Shown in pieces: positions 1 to 21,709 of a stretch of DNA of 64,000 bases. The stretch's first letter is position 1, and each line of letters opens with the position of its first letter. The position numbers and the translations under genes are program-made. The notes beneath the pieces were generated by a model, which was not told where the DNA came from, did no database searches, and saw only the letters and a program-made list of their open reading frames with translations. Origin of the DNA: Paralichthys olivaceus. Taxonomy: Eukaryota; Chordata; Actinopteri; Pleuronectiformes; Paralichthyidae. The stretch covers positions 11,205,001 through 11,269,000 of the forward strand of contig NC_091108.1 in the NCBI RefSeq assembly GCF_024713975.1. Reading direction: 5' to 3'.

Positions 1-65
1 CCCTCTTCCAATACACCAACTCAGAGAACGTGCACATCGACACTGAGGACATGAAATGCTGCTGA
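1..65 (+). CDS. C-terminal exon of an unidentified gene (partial)
   Basis: An open frame enters from the left edge and ends in TGA at 63-65, giving 20 residues that finish in DTEDMKCC. Third codon positions are mostly C or G, unlike the AT-rich DNA that follows, which supports real coding sequence. The terminal Cys-Cys could be a prenylation signal, but 20 residues are too few to name a family. No polyadenylation signal is obvious close by. Confidence 0.45.
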   Translation, partial: LFQYTNSENVHIDTEDMKCC

Positions 66-2246
66 AAATGATTCAGACTTACAAGTTTTTTATTGTTGTT
101 TTTCGGTCTTATATATTTGCTGATATCCATTTACTGTGCGGCGCCTCAAAGAAATAGTTTGTATATTTTAATATGTATCTGACATTTATGATTCATTATC
201 TATCAGATTCAAGGAAGGTCGGGGTATGAAATATTAATAGGACAAACTGAAACCACTGATCCTGAACCAGGCCCATAGCCAGGATATAGGCAATACTGAG
301 GTCCAATTTCCGGGGGAGACAGAGAGGAGCATCCCCAGAATTTTGGGGGGGATTTCCCTGATCTAAATATGCACATTTTAAGATGTATGGAGAGCAACTA
401 TTGGACAAGAGTAGCTTCAAAACCATGTCAGTGGACAGTAGCATAAATGACTTACCATAGAGAGGGCAGTATAGATGATGGCAGATATAGATGAGGGGAG
501 AGAAGGCAGCCAGTCACCAGGTCCAGTCACTGAAATTACATGAATGTTGATTGTTGACAGCACACAATCATATATTCCATTTCACATGAATGGCCCTACA
601 TAAGTAATATTTCAGAGATTATGCAACATAAGAAAGGCTTTGACCCTGAAAAGTTGTCCAGGAGGAAATGTGTTCTGGGCATCCCAGTGCCTCAGAACTT
701 CTTCCGAACCCAGGGCTCTGTTTCTATGCACGTGCATCACTGCAAGTCCTGACAAACTTTTGTTTGAGGGGAATAGTGGTTATGTTTGAACCACTTATTT
801 TTAAGAAGCCAGTACTTCTCTGTGTCTTTGACTGGTATCAGCACTCCTTTCATCATTCTGTCCTCTCCTCCTGCCACCTCTGTCCCAGCCTCATCTCCTC
901 CAGTATTCCTCTCCCTCTCTTTTCCACCTCCTTTGGTCTTTCTCGACAATTTTCTCCTTCTTCTTATATCCCGTCTGTGCCTTCATTCTTTCAGTTCATT
1001 TCTGTGTGCATCCTCTGTATTCACTGCCTGTCCTTTTCTTTGTGTCTCCCTTCTTGTCTCTCCCGCCAAGTGTGCCAAAGATTATTAAGTAAAACAATAT
1101 ACACCTTCTTTATTTCATCTTTGTGTTAGCGTTGGCATCATTTTATATTTGAATTATAGAAATGTGTCTCAAATTGTGCATCAACATAAGCAAAATGCAT
1201 TATACAATAAATAGTAAGTCTCTGTATTTAACAGCACAGTGATATAATAATGGTTCTGTGCTGGGTGGGAACAGTGTGTAGTACCTGGTCCTTCTCTCAT
1301 CATCACCACCACCTTGGTCTTTTTCTCTGGGGCTTGTCTTCAGTCTGTTCCCAAAGGAAAGCTTCGTCTGGGGAAATCTCTTCATTTGAGTCTGTCTCAG
1401 TGAAGAAACACAACAACTCAGCCAATATATTTATATAGAAACAAGCTGAGGGTACATTCTGTCTGTCTGGGGATGAATGGCACTGGACTAATGTAACTGG
1501 TCAAATCCACTAGCTAGCCTAGCTTACCTGCTGTAGCAGTCTTCTGAGTCTGACTCATTTGGCGGGCTTCCTGCATGTTGATTGACAGGGCGCTGAGCCT
1601 ACCCGAAATACACCGTGTTGACCAAAGATTGTATATTTACGAGAAGATGATCCACTCCACCGCCTGCTCACTCACCCACCGCCCACACACAAGCAACGAC
1701 GGTGATAATCAGTCAGAGGAGCACGTCCTACTTTTTATTATTTTTTTATTAACACATATATAGTCTATGATTAATACCTAAGTCTGGACCTCAGTGTCCT
1801 CAATGGTAGCTACTGGTCCTTACATTCAGTTTGGAACATCTTTAATTGACTGTTGTACAAGTCATACTTAATTAATGATCTTTATTTGTTTTCTTCTGGC
1901 TCAGTCTCATCCGGTCAGTCAGGTGCAGGAGACCAGTGGCAGATGTGAGCCACAGGAGGGCACAACGTTTTTTAGATTCAACTTTGTTACTGATGGAATG
2001 TTTGAGGTAAGGCTTTGGGTGATGGAACATTGAGTGATCATAACGTATTACCTTACTAACCTTTCTCACAGATGTTTTTTCTTTTAAAATCCAAACTACT
2101 GTAATGTCATAGTAAGGATATGCACACTATCATTACATTTTGTATTCTCTCCTTGCACTGTTCACAAATGATTTCCAGTCTATTCTGAAAAACTGTTCTA
2201 AACAATCATTTTGAGATTTATGATATTTGGGAGCAAAAGTTTACCA

Positions 2247-2284
<38 letters not shown>

Positions 2285-2843
2285 CATAATTAAAGATCAA
2301 TGTAATAATCAATGACTCAATGCAACGTTTTATTGGTTCCATTTGTTTACCAGTCAGTCTTGAATTTACTATTAAGAGTCAGCAACTTACGGTTCTGTCT
2401 GATGTACCGACTTCAGTAATAATAATAATAAATGAAGGTAGCATAATTATCCAAATATATCACAGTAATTCTAATGTAAGTAATCTAGAAATAAACTCAG
2501 AAAAGGTATTCTGTATTAAAAATACTCTGAACAGTAGAATTGACAGAAAGTAACACATAAATTACTTAATTATACCCATACCACATTTTCTCAGTGGGTT
2601 ATCGGTACTAGTATCTGTTCGTGGAATCGGTCCACAATAAAACATCCACTACAAAAACTGTAGCGTCCAACAATACAGTACATGGCAGTGGTTTCCAAAG
2701 TGGCTTTTGAAAAGATGTATTTAATGAATGAGTGTTTGAACACATTTTATTTAATACAGTGCTTAATACAATAAAACCGAAAAGACCTGCATCAACATAG
2801 AAATACTAAAAAACAAACTGTCATGAGTTTTTCCAGGTCCGCC
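66..2843. other. Intergenic region, 3' side of kif2c
   Basis: No convincing gene is seen. The stretch holds a C/T-rich tract around 840-1075, an (AT)n run at 2249-2278 and AT-rich unique DNA. The part nearest 2843 should be the 3' UTR of the minus-strand kinesin gene; a reversed AATAAA lies near 2745. Confidence 0.6.
2249..2278. repeat. (AT)n microsatellite
   Basis: About fifteen AT dinucleotides in a row. Confidence 0.95.
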
Positions 2844-11150
<8,307 letters not shown>

Positions 11151-12367
11151 CTTCGCTGCTGAAACGGGGAAATGAACGTCGACGTCTTCTTCACTCGCTC
11201 CTGCGAATGTGTCGCAGTTCAAGTCTCCTTCTCGTCAGTAACTTTAAAAACGAACATTCAAACGCTCTCCTGTCTTTGCTGTGTTTGTCAGTTGCGACAT
11301 TATAGTTTCAAGCTCACCTGACAAACTCAACGCAAACGCCGCCCAAGATTTAAACTCGTGTTATATCCGGGTTTATAAGAATATGATTGGTCGACGTCAT
11401 GCTGTCGTAGTTTCCCTTCTTCTTCTATGGTCTCGTACCGGAAACCCAAGTTGTCACTATACCGTCACCGCCTGGATTAGTCAGGGAATTACCTCTTAAA
11501 TTACAACCAACCTTCATTTAAAAATAATACACTTTATAAATTATTATTTAGTTTAGTTTTGTGTGAATAATAATACACATTCACTGAGATGGATAAACGA
11601 TATGAAATTGGATTTTTATAATTAAAACTAAATTTCACTAATATAAGATAACATCTAAAATATTTTATATATCATATACAAATCAATAATATAAGAATGC
11701 ATATGATGAAATATTTTCCACCAATATAGAATTACACAGCAATATAACATTTCATGATAGAAAATAGTTTCACTAATTGTGGTGGTTGCCCCATCAGCTC
11801 ACTCAATGTTAATTCTGTCCCATTTTATATTTCTCTCCAGTAAAAACATTACACACAGTCCTTTGTTCTCACATCTTTTAATTTGAACGGACCGAGTACA
11901 TACACCTGAGTCTGTAAGATAGGTTGAAGCTTTGGTTCACTTATTGCTTAGCTGGCCTCTTTAAGTTCAGGCCCTGATTTTGTTTTTCTAGTTTTGCAAA
12001 TTGCTTAAAATATTTGGATTTTTTTTTCAATTTAATTCCACTGTGTTTTGCCTTTTTGCTTGGTCCCCAATACTAATAAGATTACAAATGATAAAATATT
12101 TTTTCACTACTATAAGATTACATATGATGGCACTTTGGTCAATAATTTCTTAGATGCAACTAGTGTTTACCAAGGATTCAACATGTTGGATTTCCTGTAG
12201 CACTGTAACCTCACTGTTTTGTTCTGCCATTGTACTCATTGTCTGTTTAGTCTCATCTAATCAAATCAGTGCAGTGCCTCAGGTCATCCAATAACATTAG
12301 GTTGAGCACATGGACAGAAGATGTCACTTGACTTGAATGAACAGATATGTCTGCTTTTATCTCTGAG
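11151..12367. other. Intergenic region with kif2c 5' flank
   Basis: The first 250 bases are richer in CpG and should hold the kif2c promoter and 5' UTR. No TATA box is seen. The rest is AT-rich with no gene recognised. The left arm of the selenot inverted duplication starts at about 12368. Confidence 0.5.
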
Positions 12368-12991
12368 CCAGCAGATTTTCTATTCTTCTTCTCAGGTTTC
12401 CTTTTATTAAACCACTAAATCTTCAAGAGATAACTGGTGAGTAGTCATAATATTATATATCCACTTCAATGCACTGCCTCTTCTAAAAGTACGATTTCCT
12501 CAGGGTATCATTTTCAACATCTTATTCTACCACTTCAATCAGTAAACCCAAACACCACATCACAACTTTACAGTTTAATAGTTTCAATGTTTTATTCTTC
12601 TTCATAGCTTCTTCCAAGTTATGTAAATACAAAAATTATTCAGAAATCATACCAAGACATAATTCCCTAATGTTATTTTCAAAACAGAGGCAATTTTTAA
12701 GTGTTGCATTTTGTACATGGCAAAGCTACTTATAGAATAAATTTAAAATTCTCCATATGGCTCAGTGGTACAAATAACACAACTGTTTTATTCACATAGA
12801 TCAATTATATGCAACAAGTTTAAGACTATAAGAATCAGTGATACATTTCTCTTCGTGGTTCCACTGGTGTCGCCTGGATGAAATCTGCGATCGTGTGAAT
12901 GGTTAAAAAAAAATGACAGAATGGCCGGAACCGTTGCCATGGATCCCACTCTGGCGTCAGGGGCGGGATGTCTTGGAGGGACATCATGAAG

Positions 12992-13060
12992 AGTGATGGG
13001 AGCATCCAGTCTGTGCTAGCAGTCTTCCTGCCTTCAGCGCAGACCTTCATAAACATCACT
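12992..13060 (-). promoter_or_regulatory. SECIS element of the minus-strand selenot copy
   Basis: On the minus strand it reads, in order: helix AGTGATG, quartet ATGA, an 11-bp second helix with one mismatch, apical AA, a small GCAG/CTGC stem, the 3' quartet with GA, then CATCACT closing helix 1. The extra apical stem fits a form-2 SECIS. It recruits the factors that let ribosomes read UGA as selenocysteine. It matches the right-arm copy base for base as far as compared. Confidence 0.85.
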
Positions 13061-13267
13061 TCACAGCCCAGTGAGAAGCCCACCTCAGACCTAGAGAGGC
13101 AGAGAGAGAAACACGCTCTCATACACACAGCACTGACATGAAGTATGTCTCACTGGTGAGGAAAAACATTACGAGACTGACAAAACACTGCTTAGTTTAA
13201 AAAAAGTGTCATGAACACTACTCACATGGAGGGGATTTTAGCTCCAGCCAGGACTTGAAGAGCAGGG

Positions 13268-16200
13268 TTAGGAGTGGAGGTGGGGTTTTGTGTCCATGTG
13301 AACGTTCATCTTCATCTCGTTGTCCAGAATTTGCACAAGCTGCTGCATGGAGGGCAAGTGACCCGACTCCAGCTTTGACCACACTGGCACATCTACACAA
13401 AGACAATACTCACTCAATAATCACTGCAACTCACTGTTATGACACACCATGATTACATAAATTAGCACTACATGTTGTTCTGGGGTAATAACAGTGGGGG
13501 AAAAAAAGCACTGGGTTCAGTCAATAAACAATGCTGTGAATCACACTCACCATTTAGTGTGATTTCAAAAGCTCCTGTAGACATTAACTGGTTTTCAATC
13601 ATATTGCTGAAGAAGAACACCATCATGCAGGCATATATCTGAAAGAAGCATGAGAGAAATCTCAGTTAGAAGTTCCACATGAAAATATATTTTCCAATTC
13701 TTCTGCTCTCACAATGGAATGGAGTAATGTACTGAGAATATACCTTTAAATCCCTTCAACACTGAGGACAAAGACCCCTGGCATGAACACGCTACAGTAT
13801 TGACAGGTCAACATGACACTGCTTTAAGAAACTTTGAAGGGATAAGCTACAACTACAAATGCGTGAACAGTCAGAGATAAACTCCATCCTACTTGTGGGA
13901 TCTATGTTACAAATCTGGTAGTTAAAGTCAATTACTCCACAAAGAAAAAATGGGCAAACTTATCATTTTTTATGCAAGGTTCAGCTAGCACAGAAAACTG
14001 CAGCCCATTAACATGAAAGGTTTCCTGGTATCAGATATATATTTTGACTCTTGTTGCCTTATCTTTTATTCTAGGTTTCTTATTCTCTTCAGTTTGCAGG
14101 ATGGTCAGGAATGAACCGATTTGTGTATATGTGAAGTAGGCACACCTCGCACAGAGGTGTCCTTATTGATTGAGATTAGGACACAATGAGACTACGGAGA
14201 AACAAATGACATGCCCCAGACAAATTAATATGACTGGACTACATTCCTCAAATCATTTGGTTAATTAATAGTTGTCAGGACATAGTTTAATGAAATATAA
14301 TCAGAATCATTATGACAAAATATCTACGGCAGCTCTAAATATGAACAGAGCTGCCATTAGAATGATGCCAAAACAAATCTTTATGCTCCGTATGAAATTT
14401 GGGTTTTCTGTAAACACAACTTAACGTCAGTCTAAGCTTTATGTTGAAACACAAAAAAATTACTCTGTGCAAGATGTAAACAGTCACTGGCCATTCTCCC
14501 TCTGAGCATTTAGCATGTGCGCAACCCTGAGGACACATTTAACAACACAACCTGAAGACCCCGAAGGAACAGCTAATGAAATCCCACAGGTTGAGTTGCA
14601 CTTGATAGTGTGTATGAACACGACTGCATCAGAAACACAGGCTACTTTCCTTCATTTCTACAGTCAAGTCATGTTCCTGTGTTCCTGATGTCTGTGCTGA
14701 TTAACTCCATGTTCAGCAGCATCATACTGACTCCATACATATTAACATTACAGTGCTCTTCCATAGGTTCAGGGCTGTACCTCTATTTCCAGGAAACCTT
14801 ACCTTATTCCCCTGGCCCCACTCCCAGACGCCTGGAGCTTGCATACCAAAGAGGGCAAATGGGTCCCTGCCGATGATAATCAGCCCAATCACCAGTAGTT
14901 TGAACACAGACAGGAAGGAAGAAATGTGGCTGAGGGGAAAAAAAGAAAGAAAGAAACTTAATACAATTTTTTCATTTTTTCAAATGACGCCAAAATATCA
15001 ACACTGGTCACCACATAACTTTTAATACTTTATTCTTGACATTTCATTAGCAATTTTCTAAGTTCCGACTTTTAAAAGAGAATGGAATATGAAACTTTGG
15101 TCTGATCCAAATCTGAATACATTTTGGAGATAGGTTAAATAACACACTACAAGATCAATAACAACCCATATGAATTACACAACGCATCCTGCATTATAAA
15201 ACATGCTTTCATAAAGCTGGATATAATCCACTTGTAACAAGGCAGACTATCTTCCACTCTCTTACCGATAGACGGGAATAGGAAGGTAGTTCTCCCCTTC
15301 GATGCGGATGTCTGGGTACCGCTGGTACAAGGCCTGCATGTACTCCTCAAACACCCGCTTGTACCCTCAGGAAATGCTGTGGGAAGACGAGCACACAGTT
15401 AGAAAGACATGCAAGGGGTCACTGACCCAAAGTTGGGAAAACAAGCTGCAAGTAACAACATCATCTGTGACTTCTGATATCAGACACCTTTCCAAAGAGA
15501 AGCAATGCCAGCCATTGTATAATAATAATTTAGTATGGCCCTCGAGGGATGTAATAAAAATTAAAATGGCCCTTGCTAGAAAAAAGGTTCCTCACCCCTG
15601 CTGTAGACATTGTTTTGGGAAAATCTGCTGATCCATGGTCAACACATCAATGAAGAAAGTGTTCAGGAACCCTTTGACATCTTATGCTGAAATATTTATT
15701 GAAGCTTGGCCAAGAAGAAAATCAGAATTCATCCATACAAGTGCATGATGCTCTCTCATATTCTGAAGTCTGCTTTTCTGCAGTCACACCTTAAACCCCA
15801 ACAGATCATTTAATCTATGGGTGTGCTTGTTCCTAAACAATCAAATGTATGTTCTAGTCATGGAGACAGTATTGCCGGCTTACGCAGTCTCATATCTGCG
15901 ATGTCGAGGGAATGAAGGCTTTGACCTTCGCCAAGCTCTTGCACTTCCCAAACACAACAGCCTGTTGCACTCTGCCCCAGAGAGGACTCATGTAAACCTC
16001 TTGTGAGGAATTTTCCGCTCAGTCGGATTCCATCTAATGTTGGCATTAGAGACAAGCATATGACTTTTTTCTTGTATAACTATTTTACTTGTTTGTCTTA
16101 GTATTGACTTCAACTGATTTGATTTCAACTACCACAGACTAACATATACCTCATCGTAAATATACTGACTTCCTGTGGTGTTTACACGGAGCTGTCACTC

Positions 16201-16793
16201 TAACAGGCATTATCTACTAAACTAGAAAGTTACTTGTTGAATGACAGTTAGTTAAATAAATCATTCCAGACACACAGAGCACTGTACTGGGGTTTGAAAT
16301 AACCTCCATATTTATATAATACTCGTACACGTTGATCATCAGACCACAGGGTTGATCGATACCTAGCATGTTTGACAGCAGCGGTGAGAAGCTAATTCAA
16401 ATAAATCTTCACGAGAAAGTCTAAGAAGAAGAACTTCTATGAAATACCCCCCTCCTGTCCCGTGTTTCAACACTAGTTGAGTCATTCCGCTAATAAATAA
16501 CTGGGAAAGGCTCCTTCTCCTCCAGCCAACAGGAGCTAACAGGAGCTAACACCCTGCCGGTAATCTGCTACGGATCTGTACGGCCTGCGGTGCTGTTAGC
16601 CGGAGAGCGGAGCTAGCTGGCGACGATGACTCGCCATCTTTCTGCTCAGTTCGCCTCACCAGATCTGGAACTTGAGCAGGGGCCCCGTGGCGAACTGCAT
16701 CTTCATCTTCTTCACGCCGCTGCTGTCACCAGACGTGGCGCAGCACAGCGAGAAAACCCCCAGAGCGAGGAGCGAGAAACACGGCCACTTCAT
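13268..16793 (-). CDS. selenot: Selenoprotein T, minus-strand copy
   Basis: Five CDS exons: 16660-16793, 15266-15376, 14803-14929, 13551-13638 and 13268-13392. Together they are 585 bp, or 194 residues, against 195 in human SELENOT. The protein starts MKWPCFSLLALGVFSL, a signal peptide. It has the redox motif C-I-S-U with Sec encoded by TGA at 15367-15369, a hydrophobic segment around SFLSVFKLLVIGLIIIG, and ends in NVHMDTKPHLHS. SELENOT is an ER-membrane thioredoxin-like oxidoreductase. The SECIS lies past the stop, apparently in a separate 3' UTR exon (splice acceptor near 13091). Exon 2 encodes EEYMQALYQRYPDIRIEGENY-like sequence, agreeing with human at Met and Glu where the plus-strand copy differs. 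A tool that reads TGA as stop would break the gene at exon 2. Confidence 0.95.
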
Positions 16794-17018
16794 CTCCACC
16801 TGTTCCGGGGTTTGTTTCCCTGCTCGGCTCAGAACGAGAGGGGGGGGGTCAGTTGAACAGCCAAGGCAGCAGGGGGCGCTAAGTGTTGGTACCGGTTGTG
16901 TCTCAGAGCCAGAGGAAGGAGAGAGACCAATCAGAGACATGACAAGATTACACCGCCCCCCCCCTCTCTCTCTCTCGTTCTGAGCCGAGCAGGGAAACAA
17001 ACCCCGGAACAGGTGGAG
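16794..17018. promoter_or_regulatory. Shared bidirectional promoter at the centre of the selenot palindrome
   Basis: Only 225 bp separate the two selenot start codons. The outer parts are the mirrored 5' UTRs; about 125 bp in the middle (16844-16968) are not mirrored. That centre has a CCAAT box at 16927-16931, a run of C on one side matched by G on the other, and a strong CTCF-like site at 16863-16881. No TATA box is seen. Confidence 0.7.
16863..16881 (+). promoter_or_regulatory. CTCF-like binding motif
   Basis: The sequence GCAGCAGGGGGCGCTA at 16866-16881 matches the core of the vertebrate CTCF consensus, with 15 of 19 positions agreeing by eye across the full motif. It lies in the unmirrored spacer, so it is present once and has one orientation between the two genes. 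Confidence 0.6.
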
Positions 17019-20000
17019 ATGAAGTGGCCGTGTTTCTCGCTCCTCGCTCTGGGGGTTTTCTCGCTGTGCTGCGCCACGTCTGGTGACAGCAGCGGCGTGA
17101 AGAAGATGAAGATGCAGTTCGCCACGGGGCCCCTGCTCAAGTTCCAGATCTGGTGAGGCGAACTGAGCAGAAAGATGGCGAGTCATCGTCGCCAGCTAGC
17201 TCCGCTCTCCGGCTAACAGCACCGCAGGCCGTACAGATCCGTAGCAGATTACCGGCAGGGTGTTAGCTCCTGTTAGCGCCTGTTGGCTGGAGGAGAAGGA
17301 GCCTTTCCCAGTTATTTATTAGCGGAATGACTCAACTGGTATTGAAACACAGGACAGGAGGGGGGTATTTCATAGAAGTTCTTCTTCTTAGACTTTCTCG
17401 TGAAGATTTATTTGAATCGATAAACCCTGTCGTCTGATGATCAACGTGTACGAGTATTGTATAAATATGGAGGTTATTTCAAATCCCAGTACAGTGCTCT
17501 GTGTCTGGAATGATTTATTTAACTAACATTCTAGTTTTATAGATTATGCCTGTTAGAGTGACACCGAGATCGGAAAGGGGCCGATGGTTTGCCACGAGCG
17601 GCTCAGCCTTAGTGTAAAGTTTCAAATGAGAAACGACTTCTCTTAATGAACTAATTGAGACACTGGAGATGCTGATGGCTGCTTATGTACGATGAAAACA
17701 ACTCGTTACTCGCTAAACATTTACGGTAAATAATAGTCATTATGCTATACGGATTCCCGGTCAGTGTCATGTGACTGAGAGTTCACGCGTCTTCTTGGTG
17801 TATGAATTCGTCCAGCTAGTGAATTCAACGTGCAAAAACCAAGTAGGCAGCCTGGCTCTGGATTTCTGTTATCTATTAGTCAGACTGGCTACAGTAGCTG
17901 GGCTAACAATAGCCATGATAGCTACATCTCATCTCTGAGTACAGTTAGTAGTATTTAAAGCATAAGTCCATATAGCCAATAGATCCCTTTCACCTGAATC
18001 TGATATACTACTATATGTTTACTTTAAGGTTTCTGTCAATCTGTGTTTTGGTAGCTTGAATCAAATCTATTGAAGCTAATACTAAGATAAACAAGTGAAA
18101 TAGTCATACATTACACAATATCACTGGGGAGCTATGCTATTAGCAACGTTGCGTGACTGCAGTGTGTTTAAAGAAGTAAACCAGACAAGCCCGAACAGAC
18201 ATTTGCATTGTTAATTTCTGCTTGTCTTCTATGCTAACGTGCCACCAACAATGCCTGTAGTACTGCAATACAAAGTGTTTAATTTGGAAAAGTTAACATT
18301 TTTTTACTAATTGCTACATTACTAAGAGGACATTTTCACACAAAAGCTGTTTGGATATGTTTAGATTGGAATTCAGATGTCAAGGTCAAGCTCACAATTT
18401 GGCTTTATATTGTATATTTTTGTCGCTCCTGCCTTTGTCCCTGTGCATGTCTTTCTAACTGTGTGCTCGTCTTCCCACAGCATTTCCTGAGGGTACAAGC
18501 GGGTGTTTGAGGAGTACACGCAGGCCTTGTACCAGCGGTACCCAGACATCCGCATCGACGGGGAGAACTACCTTCCTATTCCCGTCTATCGGTAAGAGAG
18601 CGGGAGATTGTCTGCCTTGTTACAAGTGGATTATGTCCAGCTTTATGAAAGCAGGCTGAGAGCTGCCCGGGATTAGACGTGATTTGACTGAGGATATGGA
18701 AATCTCATGCAACAGGCCTTATCTGTCTGTGGTGGTTTTATAGTTGTGGTTGCCTTGTGCAATTCATGTTGGTTGTTATTGCTTGTATACTGTAGATTTT
18801 GATCTTGGTATATTTGGGGAAAGTGTCAGAATGACTGCTTGACATATTCTCAGTTGCCAATTTATTAGGTAAACCTTGTTAAAACTAATGTAAAAAAAAA
18901 AAAAAACATTGGTTACAAATTTTAACTTCAGGCAAAAATTCTCAAAACAAAACTTTATCGAACATAGGCTCTTTTGCAGTACTGTTGTATTAGATGACTG
19001 TAGTTTTAGGTAGTAGTATAACGAATACACTGTCAGTGATACAGTGGATCACTTTCCCAGAACAAACTGGATGAATTGCTTCAAAAGTGTGGACCTATTT
19101 GATAATGACATTTCGATATTGTAGGTTTGTGCACCAGTCCCAGGTGTTGTAGTTAATGGTGTTAAAGTTGAGTTCTTGTCCCTTGTGATTTGTTCATCCC
19201 CTTTAAATGCATTAACAAAATGTATCAATTTACAAAATATTATCAACACCTCAACATAATCAAGTACAGTTCAACAACAGCACCACAAAGTACACCCTTC
19301 AAAATGATCATTCAAATAAATCAAAATCCTCCTGAACAGGAAAAACTGAATTTAAGGATTAATTGCAAGGCTGTACTGCATTAGTATTTGTACCTAATAA
19401 ACTGGCAAGTCAGTGTTGATACATTTAATCACTGTATCATAGCAACCCTTTGCTGTACTGGATAGACATTTCTAGGAGTAATATACAGTTGTGAAAATTA
19501 CTGTCAAATGTGTGTGTGTGTATCTGCAAGAAAAGTACCTAATGATTTACTGACTAATGTTGTTTACCATTTTTATATTCATGTCCATCAAATGAAGCAG
19601 AAACTATACAACAGCATAATAACAAACTTGGATGACGCACAATGTAGCTTATTGTTGCAATAACAACAGCAGTGCAGTGTAGGACATTGTATTAAAAGCC
19701 AGTTTCTCTTCTTTAAAAAATTGCTAATGAAATGTCAAGAATAAAGTATTAAAAGTTATGTGGTGACCAGTGTTGATATTTTGGTGTCATTTGAAAAAAT
19801 GAAAAAATTGTATTAAGTTTCTTTCTTTCTTTTTTTCCCCCTCAGCCACATTTCTTCCTTCCTGTCTGTGTTCAAACTACTGGTGATTGGGCTGATTATC
19901 ATCGGCAGGGACCCATTTGCCCTCTTTGGTATGCAAGCTCCAGGCGTCTGGGAGTGGGGCCAGGGGAATAAGGTAAGGTTTCCTGGAAATAGAGGTACAG

Positions 20001-21502
20001 CCCTGAACCTATGGAAGAGCACTGTAGTGTTAATATGTATGGAGTCAGTATGATGCTGCTGAACATGGAGTTAATCAGCACAGACATCAGGAACACAAGA
20101 ACATGACTTGACTGTAGAAATGAAGGCAAGTAGCCTGTGTTTCTGATGCAGTCGTGTTCATACACACTATCAAGTGCAACTCAACCTGTGGGATTTCATT
20201 AGCTGTTCCTTCGGGTCTTCAGGTTGTGTTGTTAAATGTGTCCTCAGGGTTGCGCACATGCTAAATGCTCAGAGGGAGAATGGCCAGTGACTGTTTACAT
20301 CTTGCACAGAGTAATTTTTTTGTGTTTCAACATAAAGCTTAGACTGACGTTAAGTTGTGTTTACAGAAAACCCAAATTTCATACGGAGCATAAAGATTTG
20401 TTTTGGCATCATTCTAATGGCAGCTCTGTTCATATTTAGAGCTGCCGTAGATATTTTGTCAGAATGATTCTGATTATATTTCATTAAACTATGTCCTGAC
20501 AACTATTAATTAACCAAATGATTTGAGGAATGTAGTCCAGTCATATTAATTTGTCTGGGGCATGTCATTTGCTTCTCCATAGTCTCATTGTGTCCTAATC
20601 TCAATCAATAAGGACACCTCTGTGCGAGGTGTGCCTACGTCACATATACACAAATCGGTTCATTCCTGACCATCCTGCAAACTGAAGAGAATAAGAAACC
20701 TAGAATAAAAGATAAGGCAACAAGAGTCAAAATATATATCTGGTACCAGGAAACCTTTCATGTTAATGGGCTGCAGTTTTCTGTGCTAGCTGAACCTTGC
20801 ATAAAAAATGATAAGTTTGCCCATTTTTTCTTTGTGGAGTAATTGACTTTAACTACCAGATTTGTAACATAGATCCCACAAGTAGGATGGAGTTTATCTC
20901 TGACTGTTCACGCATTTGTAGTTGTAGCTTGATGAAGTTTCTTAAAGCAGTGTCATGTTGACCTGTCAATACTGTAGCGTGTTCATGCCAGGGGTCTTTG
21001 TCCTCAGTGTTGAAGGGATTTAAAGGTATATTCTCAGTACATTACTCCATTCCATTGTGAGAGCAGAAGAATTGGAAAATATATTTTCATGTGGAACTTT
21101 CTAACTGAGATTTCTCTCATGCTTCTTTCAGATATATGCCTGCATGATGGTGTTCTTCTTCAGCAATATGATTGAAAACCAGTTAATGTCTACAGGAGCT
21201 TTTGAAATCACACTAAATGGTGAGTGTGATTCACAGCATTGTTTATTGACTGAACCCAGTGCTTTTTTTCCCCCACTGTTATTACCCCAGAACAACATGT
21301 AGTGCTACTTTATGTAATCATGGTGTGTCATAACAGTGAGTTGCAGTGATTATTGAGTGAGTATTGTCTTTGTGTAGATGTGCCAGTGTGGTCAAAGCTG
21401 GAGTCGGGTCACTTGCCCTCCATGCAGCAGCTTGTGCAAATTCTGGACAACGAGATGAAGATGAACGTTCACATGGACACAAAACCCCACCTCCACTCCT
21501 AA
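17019..21502 (+). CDS. selenot: Selenoprotein T, plus-strand copy
   Basis: Five CDS exons: 17019-17152, 18481-18591, 19846-19972, 21132-21219 and 21378-21502, 585 bp in all. Exon 1 joins exon 2 as ATC-TG|C-ATT-TCC-TGA, giving C-I-S-U with the Sec codon at 18488-18490. Signal peptide, membrane-associated hydrophobic stretch and C-terminus equal those of the minus-strand copy. I see two amino-acid differences, both in exon 2: Thr for Met in EEYTQAL and Asp for Glu in RIDGENY. At both, the minus copy keeps the state seen in human. A donor after the stop (21544) and an acceptor at 21679 suggest a spliced 3' UTR, with the SECIS in its last exon. Confidence 0.95.
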
Positions 21503-21709
21503 CCCTGCTCTTCAAGTCCTGGCTGGAGCTAAAATCCCCTCCATGTGAGTAGTGTTCATGACTCTTTTTTTAAACTAAGCATTGTTTTGTCAGTCTCGTA
21601 ATGTTTTTCCTCACCAGTGAGACATACTTCATGTCAGTGCTGTGTGTATGAGAGCGTGTTTCTCTCTCTGCCTCTCTAGGTCTGAGGTGGGCTTCTCACT
21701 GGGCTGTGA

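Larger units (their letters stand above)
12368..16843 (-). repeat. Left arm of the selenot inverted duplication
   Basis: Read in reverse, this segment matches 16969-22405. Outer homology ends beside AGATTTTCTATTCTTCTTCTC near 12370, which pairs with the reverse sequence near 22400. Exons, 3' UTR and several introns match closely. Intron 1 matches only in its first 400 bases and last 40, and intron 2 is about 900 bp shorter than in the right arm. Confidence 0.95.

Noticed and set aside
668-1129. A 153-codon open frame rich in Ser, Cys, Leu and Phe
   Set aside because: It lies on a C/T-rich tract, which yields stop-poor frames. No domain, splice context or start context supports it.
16626-17186. 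Long open frames on both strands across the selenot centre (up to 176 codons)
   Set aside because: They are antisense or shifted readings of selenot exon 1 and its mirror image, and reach high length only because the palindrome is GC-rich.
18485-18490. Premature stop making selenot a pseudogene
   Set aside because: The TGA sits at the Sec position of the C-I-S-U motif in both copies, and each copy has a good SECIS downstream.
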